A DNA stretch of 64,000 bases from an uncultured Lachnospiraceae bacterium (GTDB lineage Bacteria > Bacillota > Clostridia > Lachnospirales > Lachnospiraceae). The stretch covers positions 29,828 to 93,827 of the forward strand of contig CAJURF010000003.1 of assembly GCA_910588825.1 (NCBI GenBank). The letters run 5' to 3'. The notes under the pieces are model-generated. The model did not search any database. It was given only the letters and a program-made list of their open reading frames with translations, and was not told where the DNA came from. The first letter of the stretch is position 1. Each line of letters opens with the position of its first letter. The position numbers and the translations under genes are program-made. Positions 18,454-25,589 of this stretch are shown one piece after another.

Positions 18454-19056
18454 ATGCCACAACAATTAATTATTTCCATAGGCCGCGAATATGGAAGCGG
18501 CGGCCATGAAATCGCTGAAGAACTAGCCGAAAGATTCGGACTGCATTTTTATGACAAAAACTTGTTAAAAGAGATTGCCACAGAAAAAAATGTAGACGTA
18601 AACCGATTAGAAAAATACGATGAACTTCCCCGGTCCGTCTCAAGAAAAGTACGGGGCTTCAGCAATTCACCTGAAGAAAACACAGCCAATATGCAGTTCG
18701 AATATCTGCGCAAAATGGCTGAAAACGGAAAATCGTTCGTCATTGTAGGCCGCTGTTCAGAAACTGTACTGCGTGATTATTCCTGCATGATTTCTATTTT
18801 TATTCTGGCAGATCTGTCATACAAAATAGACCGGATTTCTTCCCAGCAGGGTATCTCCAGAGAAAAAGCAGAAATCTTAATCAACCGCCAGAATAAAAAG
18901 AGGAAGGATTATCATAATTATTACTGTCTGAAAAAATGGGGGCATTCTCAAAACTACGATATTTCCATCAACAGCAGCCGCCTGGGTATTGAACGGACTG
19001 CTAATATACTGGCTGGCTACATCCAGGAAAGAATGAGCATATCTATTCCGCGCTGA
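18454..19056 (+). CDS. Cytidylate kinase-like family protein
   Basis: The 200-residue protein matches the Cytidylate_kin2-type family: MPQQLIISIGREYGSGGHEI carries a P-loop-like GREYGSGG, followed by FYDKNLL and FVIVGRCSE. True Cmk phosphorylates CMP; these relatives are of unknown substrate and often sit next to transporters. It follows the permease by 12 bases with a GGGGGAG ribosome site, so the two are one operon. Its stop at 19054-19056 lies only nine bases from the resumption of the broken amidase. Confidence 0.8.
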   Translation: MPQQLIISIGREYGSGGHEIAEELAERFGLHFYDKNLLKEIATEKNVDVNRLEKYDELPRSVSRKVRGFSNSPEENTANMQFEYLRKMAENGKSFVIVGRCSETVLRDYSCMISIFILADLSYKIDRISSQQGISREKAEILINRQNKKRKDYHNYYCLKKWGHSQNYDISINSSRLGIERTANILAGYIQERMSISIPR

Positions 19057-19065
19057 TAACTGCCA

Positions 19066-19803
19066 GGACATGGCGGCGCAGACCCGGGCGCTGTCTCCAA
19101 CGACAGACAGGAAAAAGACGATACCCTGCGGCTGGCCCTGGCTGTGGGAAATATCCTGAAGAACAGTGGAGTGGACGTGGAGTACACCCGTACAACCGAT
19201 ATTTATCAAACCCCTTTTCAGAAAGCTACCATTGCCAATCAGTCTGGCGCGGACTATTTTGTGTCTTTTCACCGCAATTCCAGCCCGATACCAGGCCAGT
19301 ATACAGGTGTGGAAACACTGGTGTATGACAAATCCGGGATTAAATACGATATGGCAGAAAATATCGCAGGTGCTTTAGGCGAACTGGGCTTCCAGAATCT
19401 GGGGGTAAAAGAGCGGCCGGGGCTGGTGGTCCTGCGCAGGACCACCATGCCTTCTGTGCTGGTTGAAGCCGGTTTCCTGAACAATGAAAAGGACAATGCC
19501 ATGTTCGACGAAAAATTCGATGAGATCGCCCAGGCCATCGCCAGTGCCATTTTGGGAACACTGGGAGAAGAAGATGTGACCACTCCCACCTATTACCGGG
19601 TACAGGCCGGTGCGTTTAAGAACAGACAATATGCTGACCAGCTTTTATATGAATTGCTGGACCAGGGGTATCCTGCATTTTTACTGGACCAGGACGGATA
19701 TTATAAGGTGCAGGTAGGCGCCTACCTGCAGCTGGGAAACGCCATCGCCATGGAACAGCGGCTGAGAGACGCCGGATACAGTACATTAATTACCACCAAA
19801 TAA
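19066..19803 (+). pseudogene. N-acetylmuramoyl-L-alanine amidase with SPOR domain, C-terminal fragment
   Basis: In frame from 19066 the sequence reads GHGGADPGAVSNDRQEKDDT and continues through VEYTRTTDIYQTPF and SGADYFVSFHRNSS, the core of an Amidase_3 domain, then a linker and a C-terminal SPOR domain (YRVQAGAFKNRQYADQLLY, then YYKVQVGAYLQLGNA). The frame is closed by TAA at 19057-19059 just upstream, so no normal start lies before the zinc motif; a GTG at 19144 would give a protein lacking it. The intact gene would encode a peptidoglycan-cleaving amidase of about 260 residues. Confidence 0.8.
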
Positions 19804-19898
19804 AATCACCGTCAAAATTCCCTGACAAAACGGCCAGATAATCTGATACCGGCACACAGCTTTAGATTCTCCGGCCGTTTTGCTAAAAGGATGCCTGC

Positions 19899-20132
19899 CT
19901 ATTTCCAGCTTTTTATCACAGACAAAATATCATCTTCATAATTCCCTGAAAATTCCTCCTGCCTTCCCCCATCTCTCACATTGCTCTCTGCCCCTTCCCC
20001 ATCGGGAAATTCCCATACATGATACTGAATACCCCGATATTCAAAGTCAACGCTTCCACACCCGTCTTCTTCCGTGTACTGGCTCTTCCAGCCCTTAGAC
20101 TGTATATATTTCTGTAACTTTTCTAATCTCAT
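19899..20132 (-). CDS. Small conserved-looking soluble protein, unknown function
   Basis: This 77-residue acidic protein begins MRLEKLQKYIQSKGWKSQY and contains YRGIQYHVWEFPDGEGAESN and a C-terminal ILSVIKSWK. I do not know its family. GGAGG lies five bases before the ATG at 20132. It ends the three-gene same-strand run 20822-19899. Confidence 0.6.
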   Translation of the reverse strand: MRLEKLQKYIQSKGWKSQYTEEDGCGSVDFEYRGIQYHVWEFPDGEGAESNVRDGGRQEEFSGNYEDDILSVIKSWK

Positions 20133-20150
20133 TTCTTCCTCCAAAACATA

Positions 20151-20426
20151 TCACAAATATTTCGTAAAATACAAAATCACCACCCCCGCCTGCAATACAC
20201 ACAACAGCGGAATTCCCACAGAAAACAGCTTATGCCTGGTCTTATGGCGAAACACATACATGCCTGCCAGTGCTCCCAGACTCCCGCCAAACAGAGCAGC
20301 AGCCAGAAGCCTGCGCTCCGGTATACGCCAGCGCTGTCTTTTCGCGCGGCTTTTATCAATCCCAAACATACCAAAAGCCGCCAGATTTATCACAGCCAGA
20401 TAGACTTCCAAAATTTCCATAAACAT
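20151..20426 (-). CDS. DUF1294 family membrane protein
   Basis: The 91-residue protein has the DUF1294 pattern: an N-terminal hydrophobic segment, FGIDKSRAKRQRWRIPERRL, then AAALFGGSLGALAGMYVFRH and KTRHKLFSVGIPLLCVLQ. The family is widespread and of unknown function. It starts three bases after the upstream gene stop, so translation is likely coupled. Confidence 0.85.
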   Translation of the reverse strand: MFMEILEVYLAVINLAAFGMFGIDKSRAKRQRWRIPERRLLAAALFGGSLGALAGMYVFRHKTRHKLFSVGIPLLCVLQAGVVILYFTKYL

Positions 20427-20429
20427 AGG

Positions 20430-20822
20430 CTAACTCTTCTTCACAAACGTGTGCGCGCACTTTGGACAGCGCACCTCCACCTTTCCCTTTCCCCTGGGAA
20501 TGCGCACTTTCTGCCCGCAGCCAGGGCATTTGTAAATATGATACTCTTTCCTCTGTTCCAGCTGCCTCTTCTCCCTGCGAAGCCTGATCAAAACCTTCTC
20601 CTTGATCTCCAGATAGCGCTGGTTCTCCACTGCCCGGGTATACACTTTCCTTGAAAACATGCGGTAATAGGCCCACCCCAATAAAATGACAGCGGCCAGA
20701 CACAGCTGTGGCTTCCAGATGACGGACAGCCCCAGAACAATCAGAGAAAGCGTCATTAAAAAGCGGTTAAACTGGTCATTTCCATACCGGCCTTGCATAA
20801 AACGGTAAAATTTTTCCCTCAA
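20430..20822 (-). CDS. Membrane protein with C-terminal zinc ribbon
   Basis: About 130 residues. Two hydrophobic stretches (FLMTLSLIVLGLSVIW and LCLAAVILLGWAYY) are followed by a basic helical segment and a zinc ribbon YKCPGCGQKVRIP ... VRCPKCAHTFVKK. The specific role is unknown. The likely start is a TTG at 20822, six bases after GGGAGGGA; an in-frame TTG at 20828 abuts the ribosome site and is less likely. Confidence 0.7.
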   Translation of the reverse strand: MREKFYRFMQGRYGNDQFNRFLMTLSLIVLGLSVIWKPQLCLAAVILLGWAYYRMFSRKVYTRAVENQRYLEIKEKVLIRLRREKRQLEQRKEYHIYKCPGCGQKVRIPRGKGKVEVRCPKCAHTFVKKS

Positions 20823-20920
20823 TTGCAATCCCTCCCACTCCCTGATACTGCTATATTACTATTTTCTCACCTCTGATACAAGCAAATAAAAATAAAAAAT
20901 ATATAAATATATTTTCTTTC

Positions 20921-20949
20921 TTGCCGATTCCACCAGACAATAGTATAAT
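20921..20949 (+). promoter_or_regulatory. Promoter upstream of pduL
   Basis: TTGCCG (20921-20926) and TATAAT (20944-20949) are separated by 17 bases. The start codon is about 100 bases downstream, leaving a moderate leader. Confidence 0.6.
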
Positions 20950-21051
20950 ATTTACTGTCCGCTGTATGGCCGGCAACTATATACCATTGTTTCAATCAAC
21001 CAATATCAGCGTGTAAAGTCACCGCACACCCTCCAGAAAGGCTGCAATCAT

Positions 21052-21693
21052 ATGAGCATCAAAATTCCAATTGAGACCTCTGCCAGACACATGCATATCT
21101 GCAGAGAAGATTTTGAAAAACTTTTCGGGACCGGTTCTGAACTTACCTTTCAAAAAGAGTTAAGCCAGCCGGGCCAATTTGTGGCAAAAGAACGGGTCAC
21201 TGTAATCGGCCCTAAAGGACAATTCGAAAATATAGCCCTGCTGGGGCCGCTGCGCCCAGAGACACAGGTGGAAATTTCCCTTACAGATGCCAGAAAGCTG
21301 GGGATTCCTGCCGTCATCCGCCAATCGGGGGATATTGATGGCACGCCGGGCTGTACGCTCTCCGGCCCAAATAGTACCATTGATATCAGCCAGGGAGTCA
21401 TTGTTGCAAAAAGGCACATTCACATGACACCTACCCAGGCTTATAAAATGCATGTAAAAGATAATGAATCCGTATTCGTCCTGACCAAAAGTTACGAAAG
21501 AGCTTTGATCTACGCAGATGTAATCGTCCGGGTACATAAAAATTTTTCCCTGTCCATGCACGTGGACACAGACGAAGCCAACGCCTTCGCCAATGACCAG
21601 GAACCTTACGGAGTAATCATCAAATTATTTGACAGCGACACCTATGATGTCAACGAATGGATTGATGAAATACTCTCTGGCATCCAGCGGTAA
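21052..21693 (+). CDS. pduL: Phosphate propanoyltransferase (PduL family)
   Basis: PduL exchanges phosphate for CoA on acetyl or propionyl groups and replaces Pta in many anaerobes. The 213-residue protein has both PduL repeats with the zinc-binding histidines: ETSARHMHICREDFEKLFG near the start and VAKRHIHMTPTQAYKM near 120-140. No microcompartment-targeting extension or shell gene is present, so it is probably the housekeeping phosphotransacetylase type. It has its own promoter and is monocistronic. Confidence 0.92.
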   Translation: MSIKIPIETSARHMHICREDFEKLFGTGSELTFQKELSQPGQFVAKERVTVIGPKGQFENIALLGPLRPETQVEISLTDARKLGIPAVIRQSGDIDGTPGCTLSGPNSTIDISQGVIVAKRHIHMTPTQAYKMHVKDNESVFVLTKSYERALIYADVIVRVHKNFSLSMHVDTDEANAFANDQEPYGVIIKLFDSDTYDVNEWIDEILSGIQR

Positions 21694-21769
21694 CCTGCCC
21701 TTTTCTTCTCACAATTTACTGTCATATGCACAGTCATTTCTTAATAAATTATAAAGTTTACAATTCTGT

Positions 21770-21798
21770 TTGTAAACAGACTATATGCGTGTTATGAT
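21770..21798 (+). promoter_or_regulatory. Promoter with overlapping GTTTACA inverted repeat
   Basis: TTGTAA (21770-21775) and TATGAT (21793-21798) are 17 bases apart. GTTTACA ... TGTAAAC, seven-base arms separated by eight bases, overlaps the -35 box and could be an operator. Confidence 0.5.
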
Positions 21799-21846
21799 AT
21801 GATCTATTGAAAAATATATTATTTATAGAACATGTTGAAAAGTCTG

Positions 21847-21912
21847 GAGCGCGTCTTAAAATTGTCTTCCGTGGAAAGTGCAGACCACGGCAGCAGCCTT
21901 TAAGACACGTTC
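21847..21912. repeat. Short copy of the MITE-like repeat
   Basis: GAGCGCGTCTTAAAA at the left and TTTAAGACACGTTC at the right form terminal inverted repeats like those at 3914-4073, around a 40-base core with its own small hairpin. It sits between the promoter and start of the PAP2-type gene, so it lies in that gene's leader. Confidence 0.6.
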
Positions 21913-21931
21913 AGAGAAGAAGGTGGACAGA

Positions 21932-22597
21932 TTGAATTTTATCAAGAAGTATAAACACGGTTTCATCATTATCATATATGGTATTTTCTACATGGCCGGC
22001 TTCCGGTATTTGGAAAACCATATTCAGCATAACTACCATATTGTCCATGCCGTTCTGGATGATTATATTCCGTTTTGCGAATATTTTATTATCCCTTACC
22101 TATTATGGTTTCCGTTTCTGTTTTCCACTGTGGTTTATTTTATCTTTTTCAACCCGGATAAGCAGGAATACTATCAATATATCAAAAATTTGTGTATGGG
22201 CATGACTGTGTTTCTGGCAGTCTCTTACCTTTACCCCAACGGCCACCAGCTGCGGCCGGAAGTTTTCGCCCGGGATAATTTTTGTGTGGACCTGGTGAAA
22301 ATACTCTACTCAACAGACACCTGCACCAACATACTGCCCAGCATCCATGTATTCAACTCTCTGGCTGCCTATATGGCGGTTTCCCAGTGTCAGGCTCTAA
22401 GAAAGCATACCTGGGTAAAAGCAGGAACTCTGTTTCTTGTAATCACCATCATTCTGTCAACAATGCTCCTGAAACAGCATTCCGTTGTGGACGTTATCCT
22501 GGGCTCTGCCATGGCAGGTATGGGGTATCTGTTCTTTTATCAGTACCCGGCCAGAAAATACGCCCGGCAGGTGCCTGCAAGATTTTCTTATAAGTAA
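21932..22597 (+). CDS. PAP2-family-like membrane protein
   Basis: The 221-residue protein has about six membrane segments and a PAP2/inositolphosphotransferase-like C-terminal half with LPSIHVFNS and KQHSVVDVILG, matching the histidine-containing phosphatase motifs; the first PAP2 motif (KX6RP) is not obvious. It may act on lipid-linked phosphates. The likely start is TTG at 21932, five bases after AGAAGGTGG; a longer frame to 21878 reads through the repeat at 21847-21912 and is improbable. Confidence 0.75.
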   Translation: MNFIKKYKHGFIIIIYGIFYMAGFRYLENHIQHNYHIVHAVLDDYIPFCEYFIIPYLLWFPFLFSTVVYFIFFNPDKQEYYQYIKNLCMGMTVFLAVSYLYPNGHQLRPEVFARDNFCVDLVKILYSTDTCTNILPSIHVFNSLAAYMAVSQCQALRKHTWVKAGTLFLVITIILSTMLLKQHSVVDVILGSAMAGMGYLFFYQYPARKYARQVPARFSYK

Positions 22598-22602
22598 AAG
22601 AT

Positions 22603-22649
22603 AACAGTCCCAGGCGCGGCTGATTTACTGCCGCTGCCTGGGACTGTTA
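22603..22649. terminator. Strong intrinsic terminator between convergent genes
   Basis: AACAGTCCCAGGC pairs with GCCTGGGACTGTT around a further CGCGGC/GCCGCT stem. On the minus strand it is followed by a T-rich stretch, and on the plus strand by a run of A, so it serves mainly the glycosyltransferase gene and possibly both. Confidence 0.8.
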
Positions 22650-22662
22650 AAAAATACTTGAG

Positions 22663-23679
22663 TCAATTAAATCCGTAAAACTTCTGATAGATTTTATAAA
22701 GGGTTGTGGACATGCTTCTTCCCCCTTTTCCCGGCAGATTTACTGCGCCTCCCACAATTCCATGGCGCACGTTCTTGTAGAGGCTTTTATCTGTATCTTT
22801 CAAATATTTCCACAGCTCTGCCTTTTTCTCAAGGTTTTCTTCTTTCTTGGAGCGTATCAGCATCACACTGGATACTGCTGTTATGATTGTGAGATACCGC
22901 TCCATATATTTTCTCAGCTGTCTGGATTTCACCGGAGTATTTGCCATCACATCGATCATCCGCTTATTTACCCTAATCTGCTGGTCAATGCGCTGAATCA
23001 TCACTGACTCATGAACCGACTGGTCTTCTCTCCCAATAAAATACCGATAAAAATTCACATCCAGATAATAAAGGGTGGACACATAGGGCAGGGGTTCGAA
23101 CACAAACAGATTATCCACATAAAACGTATGCTCCGGCAGCTGCAGGCCGCATGCTTTTAACAATTCTGTCCTGTAGATTACTGAATGCATCAGTATATAC
23201 TTTCCAGTGCGCATATGTCTCACCTGATTCCAGCCGAAGATTTCATTCTGGGGAAAACATTTCCTGTACTGCATAACCTTTTTGTGGGCCGCACCCTTCT
23301 TATCATAGACAAAATTGCTGATGAGCATATCCAGCGTCTGCGGGCCGCGGATTAATTCTTCCAGGGTGTTTAACACCATCTGATACGCTTCCGGGTTCAA
23401 CCAGTCGTCGCTGTCCACCACCTTAAAATAGAGTCCCTGTGCATTAGCAAGCCCGGTATTCACCGCCTTTCCGTGCCCTCCGTTTTCCTGATGGATTGTC
23501 CGGACAATATTGGGATATTCTCTGGCGTAGGCATCGGCGATTGCCCCTGTATTGTCTGTAGAACCGTCATCCACAATGAGGATTTCCACATCTTCCCCTC
23601 CTGCTAACAGCGAGTCTACACATTTTTTCATATATTCCTGTGAATTATAGCAGGGCACCGTAATACTCAATATTTTCAT
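22663..23679 (-). CDS. Family 2 glycosyltransferase
   Basis: The 338-residue protein has a GT-A fold: LSITVPCYNSQEYMKKCVDS, the nucleotide-binding VEILIVDDGSTDNT, and the metal-binding VVDSDDWLN. It should transfer a sugar from a nucleotide donor to a cell-surface acceptor; there is no clear membrane segment. It overlaps the mutY stop by four bases (ATGA), so the two are co-transcribed, although no functional connection is evident. Confidence 0.88.
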   Translation of the reverse strand: MKILSITVPCYNSQEYMKKCVDSLLAGGEDVEILIVDDGSTDNTGAIADAYAREYPNIVRTIHQENGGHGKAVNTGLANAQGLYFKVVDSDDWLNPEAYQMVLNTLEELIRGPQTLDMLISNFVYDKKGAAHKKVMQYRKCFPQNEIFGWNQVRHMRTGKYILMHSVIYRTELLKACGLQLPEHTFYVDNLFVFEPLPYVSTLYYLDVNFYRYFIGREDQSVHESVMIQRIDQQIRVNKRMIDVMANTPVKSRQLRKYMERYLTIITAVSSVMLIRSKKEENLEKKAELWKYLKDTDKSLYKNVRHGIVGGAVNLPGKGGRSMSTTLYKIYQKFYGFN

Positions 23680-24761
23680 AGCTTCCTCCTGTAATCGTCT
23701 CCATGATCATCCCCCTTTACAAATCCGGCAAAAGCGTCAAATGCCGAAGGTATCGCATATGTTCTCCGGATTTCTTCCTGTTCTGCAAATATCATTTTCC
23801 CCTGATGCCCATCTTCCAGCTGTTGTATCCGTATCTGATACCCCAGCATCCGCCATTCCACATGAGAAAAAATATGTCTCGCTTCCCCCAGGGATCGGAT
23901 ATAAAGCGGCACCAGTTTTTGGGACTGTACCCACTTCAGCGCCTCATCTTCCGTCAGGTGTGTCAATACGTTGGGAAGTTCATATAATCCCGCCAAAAGC
24001 CCTCTGGATGGACGTTTCCTAATGGCCGCACGGCTGCCATCCTGAATAACCAGAACTGTACGCTCCTCAATTCTGCGGGATTTACCTGTAGATTTTATGG
24101 GAAGGCTATCCACTGTCCCATGAAGCCCTGCCAGACAGATCTCTTTCAGCGGGCACTGGGAACATTTCGCCTGTCCGTTGGGGATACACACCAGCGCTCC
24201 CAGCTCCATAAGGGCCTGGTTATAATCTCCCGGACGTTCTTTTGGTATCATCTCCTGAATTTCCTGTTCTATACGGCGCCTCACAGACTGTTTTGCAATA
24301 TCTTCCCTGCTCTCTGTCACACGGGACACCACCCGCAGTACATTTCCATCCACTGCCGGCACCGGAATCCCATAAGCAATAGAGGCAATAGCACCCGCTG
24401 TATAATTTCCAATTCCCGCAAGTCCTCTCAGCGCCTCATAGTCTGCCGGAAGAAGCCCCTGGTAATGCTCCATCACCTGCCTGGCAGCTTTCTGCATATT
24501 GCGCACCCGGTTGTAATAGCCCAGCCCCTCCCACAATTTCATCAGCTTCTCCTGAGGGCACTGCGCCAGCGCCTCCACTGTGGGCAGTTCCGATAAAAAT
24601 CTTGCAAAATAAGGCTTCACCGCCTCCACCCGGGTCTGCTGGCACATGATCTCTGACACCCAGATCTCATAGGGGTTTTTATTTTCCCGCCAGGGCAGAG
24701 AGCGTTTATTCTCATCGTACCAGTCCAGCAGCGGTTTCTCCACTTCCTGTAACAGACTCAA
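23676..24761 (-). CDS. mutY: A/G-specific adenine glycosylase
   Basis: MutY removes adenine mispaired with 8-oxoguanine. Visible are the helix-hairpin-helix LRGLAGIGNYTAGAIASIAYG with catalytic D in VPAVDGNVLR, the [4Fe-4S] cysteines CIPNGQAKCSQCPLKEIC, and a C-terminal NUDIX-like recognition domain. I take the TTG at 24761 as start because GAGG lies eight bases upstream and the protein then begins with the usual LLDWYDENKRSLPWR region; an upstream GTG at 24806 has no ribosome site. Confidence 0.92.
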   Translation of the reverse strand: MSLLQEVEKPLLDWYDENKRSLPWRENKNPYEIWVSEIMCQQTRVEAVKPYFARFLSELPTVEALAQCPQEKLMKLWEGLGYYNRVRNMQKAARQVMEHYQGLLPADYEALRGLAGIGNYTAGAIASIAYGIPVPAVDGNVLRVVSRVTESREDIAKQSVRRRIEQEIQEMIPKERPGDYNQALMELGALVCIPNGQAKCSQCPLKEICLAGLHGTVDSLPIKSTGKSRRIEERTVLVIQDGSRAAIRKRPSRGLLAGLYELPNVLTHLTEDEALKWVQSQKLVPLYIRSLGEARHIFSHVEWRMLGYQIRIQQLEDGHQGKMIFAEQEEIRRTYAIPSAFDAFAGFVKGDDHGDDYRRKL

Positions 24762-24918
24762 TTTTTTATCCTCGCTTTTTCCACTGTTTCTTATGATACC
24801 AGCCACACAGTGAACAGTATCATCCTTATTTTAGTACGTGTTTCACAGAAAATCAACAGTTGCTTTTCCCCTGTGCTTCATTTAAAATGAAATTCAGAAA
24901 ACAAAGGAGAATTTAGAC

Positions 24919-25539
24919 ATGGACAGTATCATATTTGATGTAGACGGCACACTCTGGGATTCCACGGAAATTGTGGCTGATGCCTGGACGAAAGCAGTCC
25001 GCCGTCTGTACGACCCCCAGATGACCATCACCGCCCCCCAGCTGCGCGGCCTGTTCGGCAGACTGCTGCCGGATATTGCTGCCAGCCTGTTTCCCAGAGA
25101 GACAACGGCACGTCAAATGGAGTTGATTGATTTGTGCTGTGAAGAAGAACACAGGGTACTCTTGGAGACACCCCAGCCGCCCATTTATCCTCATCTGGAG
25201 AGTACCTTACAGATTTTATCTGAGAAATACCGGTTATTTATTGTGAGCAACTGCCAGGCTGGATATATTGAGGTATTCTTAAAATGCACCGGTTTTTCAC
25301 GCTATTTCCAGGGACACCTTTGCCCGGGGGACACGGGAAAGCCCAAGGGAGAAAATATTCTGGAAATCATCCGCCGCTTTGATTTGAAATCCCCTGTATA
25401 TGTGGGGGATACCGCTGGAGACTTCCAGGCTTCCAGGCAAGCGGGCATTCCCTTTGTGCACGCCGCCTATGGCTATGGGCAGACAGATGGACCAGACTAT
25501 ACCATTTCCCAGTTCTCAGACCTGGCTGGTATTTTTTGA
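24919..25539 (+). CDS. HAD-superfamily phosphatase (phosphoglycolate phosphatase-like)
   Basis: The 206-residue protein has HAD motif I FDVDGTLWDS, motif II FIVSNC, and motifs III/IV in GKPKGENIL and VYVGDTAGDFQAS. The cap domain between is of the alpha-helical C1 type. It hydrolyses a small phosphomonoester in the cytosol; the substrate is unknown. AAAGGAG lies nine bases before the ATG. It is transcribed divergently from mutY and ends at the terminator 25542-25585. Confidence 0.88.
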   Translation: MDSIIFDVDGTLWDSTEIVADAWTKAVRRLYDPQMTITAPQLRGLFGRLLPDIAASLFPRETTARQMELIDLCCEEEHRVLLETPQPPIYPHLESTLQILSEKYRLFIVSNCQAGYIEVFLKCTGFSRYFQGHLCPGDTGKPKGENILEIIRRFDLKSPVYVGDTAGDFQASRQAGIPFVHAAYGYGQTDGPDYTISQFSDLAGIF

Positions 25540-25541
25540 AT

Positions 25542-25585
25542 AAAAAATCTGCAGGAATGAAACCTTTCCATTCCTGCAGATTTTT
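25542..25585. terminator. Bidirectional intrinsic terminator
   Basis: AAAAATCTGCAGGAATG pairs perfectly with CATTCCTGCAGATTTTT around a nine-base loop, giving T-tracts in both directions. It separates the convergent HAD and L,D-transpeptidase genes. Confidence 0.9.
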
Positions 25586-25589
25586 ACAA

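Larger units (their letters stand above)
16958..19065 (+). mobile_element. 2,108-base insert splitting an amidase gene (permease plus kinase-like cargo)
   Basis: The insert is bounded by imperfect direct repeats GGACATGGAGGCGCG (16958-16972) and GGACATGGCGGCGCA (19066-19080), both lying in the AGHGGA codons of the amidase. Joining at these repeats restores a continuous amidase frame. It carries two complete genes on the plus strand and no transposase, integrase or clear terminal inverted repeats. Two mismatches between the repeats argue for an old event, or for recombination with another amidase gene rather than a fresh target duplication. Type of mobility is unknown. Confidence 0.6.

Noticed and set aside
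16958-19065. Classical insertion sequence
   Set aside because: No transposase and no terminal inverted repeats were found; only imperfect direct repeats bound the insert.
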